Shown here one piece after another: positions 15,173-23,478 of a stretch of DNA of 41,407 bases (position 1 is its first letter; each line of letters starts with the position of its first letter). Source of the stretch: Acidimicrobiales bacterium (GTDB taxonomy: Bacteria; Actinomycetota; Actinomycetes; Mycobacteriales; QHCE01); the NCBI GenBank assembly GCA_003243955.1, contig QHCE01000033.1:1-41407 (forward strand), read 5' to 3'. Both the position numbers and the translations under genes were made by a program. The notes below the pieces were generated by a model, which saw only the letters and a program-made list of their open reading frames with translations, did no database searches and had not been told where the DNA came from.

Positions 15173-16411
15173 ATGACCGAGCGCACGGGCTGTGCGATCG
15201 TCGGCGGCGGCCCGGCCGGCATGGTGGCAGGGCTGTTGCTGGCCAGGGCTGGGGTCGAGGTGACAGTGCTGGAGAAGCACCCCGACTTCCTCCGGGACTT
15301 CCGCGGCGACACGGTGCACCCGTCGACGCTGACCTTGCTCGACGAGCTGGGGCTGGGTGAGAAGTTTGACGCCGTGCCGCACAGTGAGCTCACTTCGGCT
15401 GGGTTCCCCACCGACGACGGCGGCATGATGAAACTGGCCGACATGACCCGGTTGAAGGTGCCGCACTCCTACATCGCGATGGTGCCGCAGTGGGACTTTC
15501 TCGGCTTGCTCGCCGACAGCGCCAGCAAAGAAAAGACATTCACACTGCGGATGGAGACCGAGATGACCGGCCTGATCCGCGAAGACGGCCGGGTCGCCGG
15601 AATCCGCTATCACACGGCTCAGGGCGCCGAGGGCGAGCTGCGCGCGGATCTGGTCATCGCCGCCGACGGCCGCTGGTCGCTCGCTCGACGCGAGACGGCC
15701 CTGGAGCCCAAGGAGTACGACTGCCCGTTCGACGTCTGGTGGTTCCGCCTTTCGCGCCACGACGGCGAAGGCGAAGGCATGCTGACCCCGCGAATGCGCA
15801 ACCGCCGGTTCGCCGTGCCACTGCCGCGTACCGGCTACTTCCAGATCGCCTACCTCGCGCCGAAGGGCGCCGACCTCCGCAAGGAAGGCATCGAGGCATT
15901 CCGGGCCAACGTGCGCGAGGTCTGTCCCGAGTTCACCGACCGGGTGCACGAGCTGAAGACGATGGACGACGTCAAGTACCTCGACGTGCGGCTGAACTTG
16001 CTGGGTAAGTGGCACATCGACGGCTTGCTCTGCATTGGTGACGCGGCGCACGCCATGTCGCCGGTCGGCGGGGTAGGCATCAATCTGGCCGTGCAGGACG
16101 CCGTAGCCGCTGCGACGCTGCTGGCAGAGCCGCTTCGCCGTGGCCGCCCGACCTCGTCCGACCTGGCCAAAATTCGGTCACGCCGCCTGTTGCCTACGAG
16201 GTTGGTGCAGGGCCTGCAGCGAGTACTGCACCGGGCCGTGATGCGCCCGGTGATGGCCGGCAAGCGCAACGGGCCGCCCGCGGTGATGATCCAGCTGTTC
16301 ACGAGGTTTCCGCGGCTGTCGTACTTCCCGGCGCGGCTGCTTGGCCTCGGCTTTCGTCCCGAGCACGCACCGGCCTTCGCTCGCCGCCCGATGGAACGAG
16401 TCGAGCCCTAG
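15173..16411 (+). CDS. FAD-dependent monooxygenase (PHBH fold)
   Basis: 412 residues from ATG 15173, which has GAGGTG six bases upstream; the 15137 start lacks one. The flavoprotein hydroxylase signatures are complete: N-terminal dinucleotide fold CAIVGGGPAGMVAGLLLARAGVEVTVLEKH, the DG motif DLVIAADGRWSLAR near residue 160, and the GD motif LCIGDAAHAMSPVGGVGINLAVQDA near 285. It should use NAD(P)H and O2 to hydroxylate or epoxidise an organic substrate; class-A enzymes of this kind act on aromatics, tetracyclines or polyketides. GC content and codon use fit the host. It follows the COG4705-type gene on the same strand by 64 bp; no catabolic partners are adjacent. Confidence 0.9.
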   Translation: MTERTGCAIVGGGPAGMVAGLLLARAGVEVTVLEKHPDFLRDFRGDTVHPSTLTLLDELGLGEKFDAVPHSELTSAGFPTDDGGMMKLADMTRLKVPHSYIAMVPQWDFLGLLADSASKEKTFTLRMETEMTGLIREDGRVAGIRYHTAQGAEGELRADLVIAADGRWSLARRETALEPKEYDCPFDVWWFRLSRHDGEGEGMLTPRMRNRRFAVPLPRTGYFQIAYLAPKGADLRKEGIEAFRANVREVCPEFTDRVHELKTMDDVKYLDVRLNLLGKWHIDGLLCIGDAAHAMSPVGGVGINLAVQDAVAAATLLAEPLRRGRPTSSDLAKIRSRRLLPTRLVQGLQRVLHRAVMRPVMAGKRNGPPAVMIQLFTRFPRLSYFPARLLGLGFRPEHAPAFARRPMERVEP

Positions 16412-16562
16412 AACCCTGCTCCCCACGCGGCACGATCATGTTTGCCCGAGCGTGAAATTCGATCCTTACATTCCTCGTACGTTGGCTTGATCGATTGTTT
16501 TACTAGAGCTGGGAATGTTCGTGATGGCCGGCATTAGCCGCCCGTCACGAGCTGGGGATTCC

Positions 16563-16769
16563 ATGTTGGGTAAGCGTGTTAGTGCATTCATTGGGATTGC
16601 TGCAGCGGTATTGATGTTGCTGCCCGCGGCAACCGCTACCGCCGAAGCCCCCGCCTCCGCTACCATCCCGGTTCCCGTTCCCACTTCGGCCCCTCAGCCG
16701 TCCATTCCCACCAGCGCGATCCCCACCGTTGGAGTGCTGTCGATGGCTGGCCACGGGGCGAGCACCTGA
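16563..16769 (+). CDS. Small secreted Pro/Thr/Ser-rich protein
   Basis: 68 residues from ATG 16563; GGGGA lies close upstream. The first 30 residues form a plausible Sec signal (basic MLGKR, hydrophobic FIGIAAAVLMLLPAA, cleavage after ATA-EA). The remainder is a low-complexity Pro/Thr/Ser-rich stretch (IPVPVPTSAPQPSIPTSAIP). In-frame upstream starts at 16515 and 16524 would bury the signal. No family is recognised; such peptides are often cell-wall-spanning or exported linkers. The ORF could be spurious because its composition is simple. Confidence 0.4.
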   Translation: MLGKRVSAFIGIAAAVLMLLPAATATAEAPASATIPVPVPTSAPQPSIPTSAIPTVGVLSMAGHGAST

Positions 16770-16933
16770 GGGAGGTACCTCGTTCACCATTTGCCTGCCT
16801 GCCCCGGCGGCCACACACCCCGGCGTCGATGCCTCCCCGGCCTAGCAATGCCGTTGGAGAGCTGCCCGAAATACGACAAAAACGGGTGCGAGCTAATCGC
16901 TGGTCTACGTGGCCCTTATGCAGTCAATTTGCA

Positions 16934-17317
16934 CTAGCGGGAGGCGCCGGCGAGGTTGGCGCCAGGTCCAAGGTAGGTGCCGTGTCCTTCGCGCACTAGT
17001 CCGTGGTCGAACAGTAAAACTTCGTTGACCAGGCCGCCTTTTTGATTGCGGTAGTTGATGACGATGCTGCTGAGACCTTCGTAGACGCCGAGAAGTTCAA
17101 ACTGAAGATCTGGGATGAGGCGCAAGGCTTTGGTCCAGTAGTTACGCAGCGCGGTCTTGCCGCGGATCATTCCGTCGCTGCCGGCGAGAAGCTGCGCAGC
17201 GACAGGTGAAGTGAACACAACATCTTCGGTGAAGTGCTCAAGCACCTCCTCGAGATTGTGGGCGTTCCATGCCTCGAGCCAACGGCGACTGAATTCGGCG
17301 GGTTCCGGAGTGGCCAT
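16934..17317 (-). CDS. NTF2-like/SnoaL-like protein
   Basis: 127 residues. The cone-shaped alpha+beta NTF2 fold is evident: FSRRWLEAWNAHNLEEVLEHFTEDVVFTSPVA at the N-terminus, a middle helix GKTALRNYWTKALRLIPDLQFELLGVYEGLSSIVINYRNQKGG, and a final strand VNEVLLFDHGLVREGHGTY. The W-x-x-A-W-N-x-H-x-x-x-x-x-L-x-x-F opening is typical of SnoaL-like polyketide cyclase relatives and of stand-alone hydrolase- or isomerase-like members. The substrate is unknown. Monocistronic; it faces the secreted-peptide gene. Confidence 0.85.
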   Translation of the reverse strand: MATPEPAEFSRRWLEAWNAHNLEEVLEHFTEDVVFTSPVAAQLLAGSDGMIRGKTALRNYWTKALRLIPDLQFELLGVYEGLSSIVINYRNQKGGLVNEVLLFDHGLVREGHGTYLGPGANLAGASR

Positions 17318-17403
17318 ACCCCCATTATCTCTCCGGGCTTGTCGATCGGTGAACTAGGGCACCGTTAAGGACGCTGATAACAGGACGAAATGCGACTGGC
17401 GAG

Positions 17404-17634
17404 TTACTTTTTCCGGCGGAGTCGGCGAAGTGGACTCGAATCGTGCCCGGGCGGCTCCGGCGGGCGCGGCTCCGGCGGCGCTCCCTCCAGGTGCTCGCCC
17501 AAGCCCTTTCCGTGGGCCTGAGCGATTCCCTTCCCCTCTTTTAGAGCCTTTCTAGCGGCCCTACGATCTCCCCATGTCCCAGTTGCCCGTGCTTGTGCAT
17601 ACGCCGCCCTGGCCGCGCGGGTAGCTTCCCTCAA
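17404..17634 (-). CDS. Small basic hypothetical protein, possibly the downstream part of a frameshifted gene
   Basis: 76 residues from TTG 17634; Ala/Arg/Lys-rich with a Pro-rich middle (EPRPPEPPG) and a basic end (PLRRLRRKK). Just upstream in another frame, ATG 17693 opens a 20-codon reading frame (MSNEERIEDYHSQHPVQQSA) whose TGA at 17633-17631 overlaps the TTG in the tetranucleotide TTGA. Joined by a one-base slip, the two parts give one continuous hydrophilic protein of about 96 residues. Either translational coupling, a frameshift mutation, or a chance ORF. No homologous family is recognised. Confidence 0.35.
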   Translation of the reverse strand: MREATRAARAAYAQARATGTWGDRRAARKALKEGKGIAQAHGKGLGEHLEGAPPEPRPPEPPGHDSSPLRRLRRKK

Positions 17635-17858
17635 GCGCTCTGCTGCACCGGGTGCTGTGAGTGATAATCCTCGATGCGCTCCTCGTTCGACATGTCACCA
17701 TCGTCCACTTAATTGATTCTTTGAGGGGTATCGTCAAGGGGATCTGATATATGTTGTTCATCACAGCGACTACTTTGATGTCGAGTGAGGCTATGGCTGT
17801 TCGTATTCAAGCCGACTCGTGGCGCACGCGCACCGTGTAGCTGTTCGGGTGGGTTTGG

Positions 17859-19457
17859 TTATCCGTTGGATTTTGGGAGTCCGGTGCAGATGTTTTGGTC
17901 TGCGGCGCGGGCTTGTAGGTTGGGAATTGCGCTAGGTACTGGTACTTGTGTTGTGGGAGTCGTGGCGGTGCTGGAAGTGCTGTGAGCTGCGTAGTCTTGG
18001 CCGAGTACCACTGTCAGGATTGCGGCGTTGCCTGGGCTGGGGGTGAGCTGCGCGCCTGGATACAGCGCGGCTAGGGCGGTAGCGGTTGCCTGATGGCCGG
18101 TGGGGTAGAGGATCTGGGTTACGGGGTGGGCGCCAAGCCGTGTGCCCCCTATTGCGGCGCTGATGCCTTTGGTTTGTAGTTCGCTGGCTGCTTTGCTAGC
18201 GAGGCTGGGTGTAGTGGTGCCGTTGAAGACGGAGACCTTCGTGCCAGCGGGCACTTGCGGGGATGGGGTGGCAGGTGTAGTTGGGGCGTTGGCGGTAGGA
18301 GCGTCAAAGCTTTTGTCGCTGCGTAGGCTCTGCCAGAGCAGGTTCGCGTCGGGGGCTGGCACTAGCCGGTTGGGGTCAGACAGTGCTGGCTCGTTAGGCA
18401 TCGTCACGAAGGTGACGTTGTGTGTCGGGATGTTTTTGACCTGCTTGGTTAAGTCCAGCAGTTTCGATATCGAGCCTAGGCCCTCGTCAACGGTGAGGGA
18501 GGAGGTAGCGGTATCGGCGAGGTGGTAAAGCTGCACGGGGTCGTTGAGGTTGCCTTGGGATTGAAGTTTGGTGATCAGCGAAGAGACGAACATTTTCTGC
18601 ATCTCAATCCGCCCTCGGTCGCCACCGTCCCCGATGCCGTGGCGGTCTCGAACAAACGCGAGCGCTTGGTCTCCGGTGACATTGTGAATACCTTGATCGA
18701 TGTTGAGGCCGCTGTTTTGGTTTTCGTGAATGCCCGGTGGAGGCACGCACACATCGACTCCGCCTATATCGGTGATGAGCTTTCGGAAGCCGTTGAAGTC
18801 CAGTCGCACAAAATGGTCGATTCTTATCTGGGTGAGTTTCTCCACGGTGGCCGCTGAGCAGAGCGGGCCTCCCACGTTCATCGCTAGGTCAATCATTGAA
18901 TGGGGAGCGGCGGGGATGGTGTGGGAGCCATCTCGAGACCTACACGCGGGTCGATCTACCAGAGTGTCACGCGGTATGGAGACGACAGTGGCATGGCGAT
19001 GATCGGCGGTGACATGCACCAGCATCGACGTGTCAGAAATATCGGTGCCCGTAGTGCCGGTGAAGTGCCCGGTTTGTCCATTGCGTGTTTGTGAGCCCAG
19101 AATCAAAACATTGATCGCGGCACCGCCGGAGGCGGATGGTCGGTGGTGGAGGCTGTTGATATCACCCGCGGTCGTGATGTTGCCGTTGAGTTTGGTGTAA
19201 ATCGCAGCCGCGGCGATCAGGATCATCACGAGAAATGCGGCCACAGTTAAACCGATGATTTTGAGCGCACGGCGTCGACGGCGTAGCATCGGCCGCTCGC
19301 CACCACCACGGCGCCTCTGGTTTGGCGGAGCGGCTGCGCGTTTCGCGGTTGGTTGTCTGCTCGGTCGCTGACTGTCACGAGGACGCCGAGGGACTGGCCG
19401 CTGCCGGCGCGCCGCTTGGCTTGAGTTGTCTCCGCGACCCCAATCTGTGTTGGTCAT
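17859..19457 (-). CDS. LytR-CpsA-Psr (LCP) family envelope glycopolymer ligase with LytR_C domain
   Basis: 532 residues from ATG 19457; the longer start at 19529 adds an atypical segment. An Arg/Pro-rich cytoplasmic N-terminus is followed by one membrane helix (LTVAAFLVMILIAAAAIY, around 75). The LCP domain (about 120-350) shows DTSMLVHVTADHRHATVVSIPRDT, the catalytic Arg segment SIPRD, and VRDRHGIGDGGDRGRIEMQK with the conserved DRGR. A LytR_C domain follows (about 405-490, TKVSVFNGTTTPSLASKAASELQ), then a Thr/Ser/Pro tail. In actinobacteria LCP enzymes transfer lipid-linked arabinogalactan or other glycopolymers to peptidoglycan outside the membrane. The neighbouring undecaprenyl-diphosphatase gene fits, since LCP transfer releases a polyprenyl phosphate carrier. 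Confidence 0.92.
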   Translation of the reverse strand: MTNTDWGRGDNSSQAARRQRPVPRRPRDSQRPSRQPTAKRAAAPPNQRRRGGGERPMLRRRRRALKIIGLTVAAFLVMILIAAAAIYTKLNGNITTAGDINSLHHRPSASGGAAINVLILGSQTRNGQTGHFTGTTGTDISDTSMLVHVTADHRHATVVSIPRDTLVDRPACRSRDGSHTIPAAPHSMIDLAMNVGGPLCSAATVEKLTQIRIDHFVRLDFNGFRKLITDIGGVDVCVPPPGIHENQNSGLNIDQGIHNVTGDQALAFVRDRHGIGDGGDRGRIEMQKMFVSSLITKLQSQGNLNDPVQLYHLADTATSSLTVDEGLGSISKLLDLTKQVKNIPTHNVTFVTMPNEPALSDPNRLVPAPDANLLWQSLRSDKSFDAPTANAPTTPATPSPQVPAGTKVSVFNGTTTPSLASKAASELQTKGISAAIGGTRLGAHPVTQILYPTGHQATATALAALYPGAQLTPSPGNAAILTVVLGQDYAAHSTSSTATTPTTQVPVPSAIPNLQARAADQNICTGLPKSNG

Positions 19458-19532
19458 ACAGCCGTTTATCCCACCCAGTCGCCAGTTGCCAAACCTTTCA
19501 GGTGGAGAACATAACAGCACAACTAGCACCCA

Positions 19533-19561
19533 GATCAGGCGGCGCGGTTACCCGGCTGATC
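19533..19561. promoter_or_regulatory. Inverted repeat between the divergent LCP and uppP genes
   Basis: GATCAG (19533-19538) and CTGATC (19556-19561) form a perfect inverted pair around a 17-bp GC-rich spacer. It lies in the roughly 290-bp gap that must contain both divergent promoters. Candidate operator; only six base pairs per arm. Confidence 0.3.
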
Positions 19562-19745
19562 AAATAGGGCACAATGTTAAGTAACGACAAGCCACCACCT
19601 ACGCAGCTTCCGCCCACGTCCTGTGCGGTGTTTCGGTAGTTACCGTCTGGGTGTTCAGCAGGTCAGCGCGCTACTCCCAGACTTGTTACCAGCTGCTCCT
19701 CAACATCATCGTCTGACCGTACCTCTGGAATTGGGGAATCATCTG

Positions 19746-20780
19746 ATGCTGCATCCGCACCTGACCTACCTTGAGACAATCCTTGTTGGTCTGCTGCAAG
19801 GAGTTACCGAACTGTTTCCCGTTTCTAGCCTTGGGCATTCCATTCTCATTCCGGCCCTCATCGGCGGGAACTGGGCCCGCGACCTGAACATGTCCGCGAA
19901 AGATTCTCCCTACTTGACGTTCCTCGTCGCCGTGCATGTGGCCACCGCCGTCGCGTTGGTGGTGTTCTTTCGCCGGGAATGGATGCGCATCGCCATCGGG
20001 CTGGTCACCTCGATCCGTGACCGCCGTATCTGTACTCCCGATCAACGCCTGGCCTGGCTGCTCATCGCCGCGACCATCCCCGTCGGTGTGGCCGGTCTAG
20101 TTCTGGAACACGCCGTGCGCACCGTACTGGGTAAACCGGCCCCAGCGGCGATCTTCCTCATTCTTAACGGCGTTGTTCTGGCCGGAGTCGAACGCCTCCG
20201 GGCCCGCGTTACCCCTAAGCCAGCCGCCTCATACACCGGGCCGGTGTTGCTGGGTACGGACACCAACACCGATGGTTCCGCCGTCGCCGCTTACGCCGCC
20301 ACCGGCTACCAGGGTGCTCACTCGGCCGCCTCCACCAGCGGTGGTGTGTCGGCAATGCATAGTGAAGCCGCAGACGCCGCCGCTTCTGACCAGCGACTGT
20401 CCGGGCTGTCGTGGAAACACGCGATCCTGATCGGGGCGGCCCAGATTCTGGCCCTACTGCCCGGGATCAGCCGGTCGGGGTCCACGATAGCCGCCGGGCT
20501 GCTACGTGGCCTCAACCATGAGGACGCCGCTAGGTTCGCATTCCTGCTGGCCACTCCCGTCATCTTCGCCGCCGGTGTCCTCAAACTTCCCGAGCTCGCC
20601 GGGCCCGCCGGACACGGCATCCTGGGCCCAGTCGCCGCTGGCAGTGTTGCCGCCGGCATTGCCGCCTACATCTCCCTTAAGTTCCTGACCCGCTACTTCC
20701 AGACACGTACCCTCAACCCGTTCGCTCTATACTGCGTGGCCGCTGGCACTGTCAGTTTGGCCGTGATCACCCTGACCTAA
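19746..20780 (+). CDS. uppP: Undecaprenyl-diphosphate phosphatase with an internal insertion
   Basis: 344 residues from ATG 19746 (GGGGAA nine bases upstream); the longer frame to 19623 is non-family sequence. UppP hydrolyses undecaprenyl diphosphate to the monophosphate in the membrane, recycling the carrier for peptidoglycan and other wall polymers. The first active-site element is LLQGVTELFPVSSLGHSIL (Q18, E22, S27, H31), and the second is LLPGISRSGSTIAAGLLRGL with the essential Arg. Between the two halves is an extra hydrophilic Ala/Ser/Thr-rich stretch of about 65 residues (TDTNTDGSAVAAYAATGYQG onward) that ordinary UppP of about 270 residues lacks. The last 54 bp overlap the end of the convergent 711-residue membrane protein gene. 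Confidence 0.92.
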   Translation: MLHPHLTYLETILVGLLQGVTELFPVSSLGHSILIPALIGGNWARDLNMSAKDSPYLTFLVAVHVATAVALVVFFRREWMRIAIGLVTSIRDRRICTPDQRLAWLLIAATIPVGVAGLVLEHAVRTVLGKPAPAAIFLILNGVVLAGVERLRARVTPKPAASYTGPVLLGTDTNTDGSAVAAYAATGYQGAHSAASTSGGVSAMHSEAADAAASDQRLSGLSWKHAILIGAAQILALLPGISRSGSTIAAGLLRGLNHEDAARFAFLLATPVIFAAGVLKLPELAGPAGHGILGPVAAGSVAAGIAAYISLKFLTRYFQTRTLNPFALYCVAAGTVSLAVITLT

Positions 20781-22862
20781 GCGCCAGGGCGCACTGGGGC
20801 TGTCATTTTTGGTGGCGCAGATCGCCAACGTTAGTGGAACTACGGTGAGTGAAACTACGAGCGGAACCGCTACCCCGGAATCGTTTGTGGTGAAGCCGAT
20901 GATGCCTAGTGTCGCTTCGGCAAGCAGCGCCGGACGCAACGCCTCGTGGCGTTTGAAGGCTCCAACCAGCACCGAAGGTGGGCGGAATACGAGCACGACC
21001 AGGACGACAACAAGTAGAAACGCCAAAACCGTATGCGGTCCCATCAGCAGCAGATCTATATTGGTCCGTATCTTACGATCGATCGTGTTAAACGCGGTCC
21101 CGTTTAACACCGAGCCGGCGAACCGCCCAAAGTGGCTGCGTTCATTGGCTGGACGCAGATAGTCCGCCCAGCTAATAACTCCAGCTAAGAGGAACCCCGC
21201 AGACACAGCCAGTAGCAGGCGTCGCCAATTGATCGCCGTTTTTGCCACTAACAAGCCCAGGACCACGAATGTGGGAACTAACGTAAGGACACCGCCAAAT
21301 TTCGCGCCACCCGAAGGGGAACCTACTAGCCACAGAACCGGAGCGGCGACGCCGGCGACGATAGCGACAGCTGCCCACCGTGGACGGCCCACCGCTAAAA
21401 AGGCTGCTAGCAGCACCACGGCTGATGCCAACACTGAAAACGCGATACCACCCAATCCGACGAATCGCCCCGCTACGAGCGGGTTATATCCAAGTAAAGT
21501 ATCGATCTGCAGGCCGCCGCCGGTGAGCACATCTACCAAGAAAACACCCAAGGTGATAGCCGAAAGTGTGCATACTTCAACGCGCATTCGATGCTTGGCT
21601 CCAGCGAAGTAGCCGGCCATGCTCACAATCGCTAAGCTGACGGCGACGAATAGCGCGACCGCACCGTAAATCGCCAATTCCGGGCTTTTAGCACTCCACC
21701 ATGGCATCAAATTGGCGAGGAATGTAGCGGTAGGAACCGTGGCCAGGCCAAGCGCGGCACCTCGTAGTGCTAACAGTGTTTTCTCGCGGACGTGCTTGTC
21801 GCGTTCTTGTCGCCGCAGCAGCGCTCCGAGCGAAACGATAACAAACGCGAATATGATTCCGTAACCGATGAAAAATATCGGTATTACCATGTGCTGCTGC
21901 ACGGCTTGGTTATCTGTGGCGATGAGTTCATCCAGCGTGTCGCTAAGGCTGGAAGGGCGCCCGTGCTGCTCACCTTCCATGGGGCGGCCAGCTACCGTAT
22001 CTGGGAAAGATTGGCCAAGCTCGGCGAGCACCGTTGGTGCGACATCAGAAAGCTGTACATAGGGCACACGCCGGCTGCTCGGCGACCGCAGCCACCCCTT
22101 ACCAAAACCCGGACCGGTAATGACCGCAGGGTGTAAGCGTGACTGGGTCGCATTGTCTTCAGAAACACCGACAACCATCAAGGCTGAGCGCATCGGCAAC
22201 GCGGCCTGGACCTGTTTTATTACCGAGTCCATTGCGCGCAGCGCGGCTACGCGTGTGCCGGCATCGCTGGGAAGGGGTTGAGCCGCGACGATCGTTGCTG
22301 GGCAACGCCGCAGGAATTCGCTGCTATCAGTAGGAAATGCCGGTGCGTATTGACGTACGTCTCCGCTAGAGGAGGCGGCGGCTAATGCCGCACCAGAGCC
22401 TATGGCGGAAACACATGGTAAAGAGGCGCTGAGCCAACCGGGTTTCGCTCCGAAGCGCAGGTTCTCGTTGAGCGAAACAATCCCAGGCATCGCGGGCACA
22501 TGGGCCCCCGGAGCCCGTATCTCTACCTTCGGAAGCGGCCGTTCACTACACCCTGCTTGGGCATTTATCTGGTCAGGGTTTTTGATCGCCGCATACGTTC
22601 CAGCGCCCATGGTCAGCCACCCCTCAGCAGGACACGTCACCGCGGGAGCCGAACGCACGGAGAGGGTCCCTACTGAGCCGTGGTCGGCTAGGGCCGCCAA
22701 AGTAGGTGTCTCCGAAGGAGACACATCAGTCCAACGTAATCCCGGCACGCCGACAACCACTACGTGCTCGAGATTCGTATGAGCCATCACCGGCGTCGAT
22801 CCGATCAACGATCCGGCGCACACAAAAATTACTACTATGACGCGCACTAGTTTCATAATCAC
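20727..22862 (-). CDS. Large membrane protein with N-terminal alkaline-phosphatase-like domain
   Basis: 711 residues. A signal/anchor helix (VRVIVVIFVCAGSLIGSTPVMA) precedes an extracytoplasmic domain of about 320 residues that starts VVVVGVPGLRWTDVSPSETPTLAALADHGSVGTLSVRS. That is the opening of the alkaline-phosphatase/sulfatase superfamily, and a later part matches its end (LSDVAPTVLAELG). About ten membrane helices follow (345-690), with a short acidic tail. The usual metal ligands are not all visible, so the enzyme may be degenerate. The architecture recurs in actinobacterial envelope loci; I do not recognise a tested function. GTG 22862 or ATG 22856 could start it; CGGAG favours the GTG. 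It overlaps uppP tail to tail by 54 bp. Confidence 0.8.
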   Translation of the reverse strand: MIMKLVRVIVVIFVCAGSLIGSTPVMAHTNLEHVVVVGVPGLRWTDVSPSETPTLAALADHGSVGTLSVRSAPAVTCPAEGWLTMGAGTYAAIKNPDQINAQAGCSERPLPKVEIRAPGAHVPAMPGIVSLNENLRFGAKPGWLSASLPCVSAIGSGAALAAASSSGDVRQYAPAFPTDSSEFLRRCPATIVAAQPLPSDAGTRVAALRAMDSVIKQVQAALPMRSALMVVGVSEDNATQSRLHPAVITGPGFGKGWLRSPSSRRVPYVQLSDVAPTVLAELGQSFPDTVAGRPMEGEQHGRPSSLSDTLDELIATDNQAVQQHMVIPIFFIGYGIIFAFVIVSLGALLRRQERDKHVREKTLLALRGAALGLATVPTATFLANLMPWWSAKSPELAIYGAVALFVAVSLAIVSMAGYFAGAKHRMRVEVCTLSAITLGVFLVDVLTGGGLQIDTLLGYNPLVAGRFVGLGGIAFSVLASAVVLLAAFLAVGRPRWAAVAIVAGVAAPVLWLVGSPSGGAKFGGVLTLVPTFVVLGLLVAKTAINWRRLLLAVSAGFLLAGVISWADYLRPANERSHFGRFAGSVLNGTAFNTIDRKIRTNIDLLLMGPHTVLAFLLVVVLVVLVFRPPSVLVGAFKRHEALRPALLAEATLGIIGFTTNDSGVAVPLVVSLTVVPLTLAICATKNDSPSAPWRLGQGDHGQTDSASGHAV

Positions 22863-23478
22863 AACGACTCCGGTCGGGCAACACGGTGCCGCATTGCTGG
22901 ACCCAATCCAACCAAAATTTGAGGCACTCCTCGTCTTTATGACTTATCAGCAGCGGCACTGCAGCTGCTGATAGTAGTTGATTATCTTTGGTACTTGGGC
23001 CTGTCGGCCAGCGCCATCCCGTGTGTCTTCCTACTACTTCGGCGGCACCGGCGGCCGGTCTCGTCGTAGATCGCGTCGTGTATTCGATCGGCGGCCACGC
23101 GTCGCCTGAGATCTGCGAGACCTCCTCGACGGCATTACCCAAATTCCATGACATCCCGCGGTCAGATGCGCCGGGTGGCGGCGCATTACAGACCTCGACT
23201 ACCGGCACCCGCGTCAGCCCGGGCCTTATCTATAGCGACTTCGCCTTGCGTTCTTAGATAGATCCTGTTTACACTTTGCGTACCACATAGCGAAACGGCT
23301 ATCCCATATTATGAGAAATAGTGAAATGACTAAGCACCTTCCAGTGTTGCAGCTTCCGTCATATTCGCCTGCTTATTCAACGGCACGATGACTCGGCCTT
23401 ACTAGGATGTAAGGCACCGCTGTGACTAGTAGGGCGTGCTGGTCCTCGCAACGAAATGACTGAGAAGGTGGTTGCACC
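22863..23478. other. 616-bp gene-free region upstream of the ABC importer operon
   Basis: ORFs on both strands (for example 22988-23257) show no motif, signal or family composition. The stretch must hold the promoter of the leftward membrane-protein gene and that of the importer operon. A strong palindrome sits at 22945-22973. From 23230 the DNA becomes AT-rich, including a CATATTATG palindrome near 23305, as expected of a promoter area, but no -35/-10 pair is convincing. Confidence 0.55.
22945..22973. promoter_or_regulatory. 10-bp perfect inverted repeat, candidate operator or attenuator
   Basis: TATCAGCAGC (22945-22954) and GCTGCTGATA (22964-22973) pair perfectly around nine bases. It is 83 bp upstream of the leftward membrane-protein gene, within likely promoter or 5'-UTR range. 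The symmetry suits a dimeric regulator; a hairpin in the leader RNA is the alternative. Confidence 0.45.

Noticed and set aside
15143-16051. Long antisense ORF (302 codons) opposite the FAD monooxygenase
   Set aside because: It mirrors the GC-rich codon pattern of the real gene; it has no motif, and the sense protein has complete flavoenzyme signatures.
23098-23130. CTGAGA- and ACC-containing stretch resembling part of a thiamine (TPP) riboswitch, upstream of an NMT1-type importer
   Set aside because: The second conserved TPP segment (CTGATC...GGATAATGCC-like) and the P1 stem are absent.
22988-23257. 89-codon ORF upstream of the ABC operon
   Set aside because: No plausible start site, signal or family; composition unlike neighbouring proteins.
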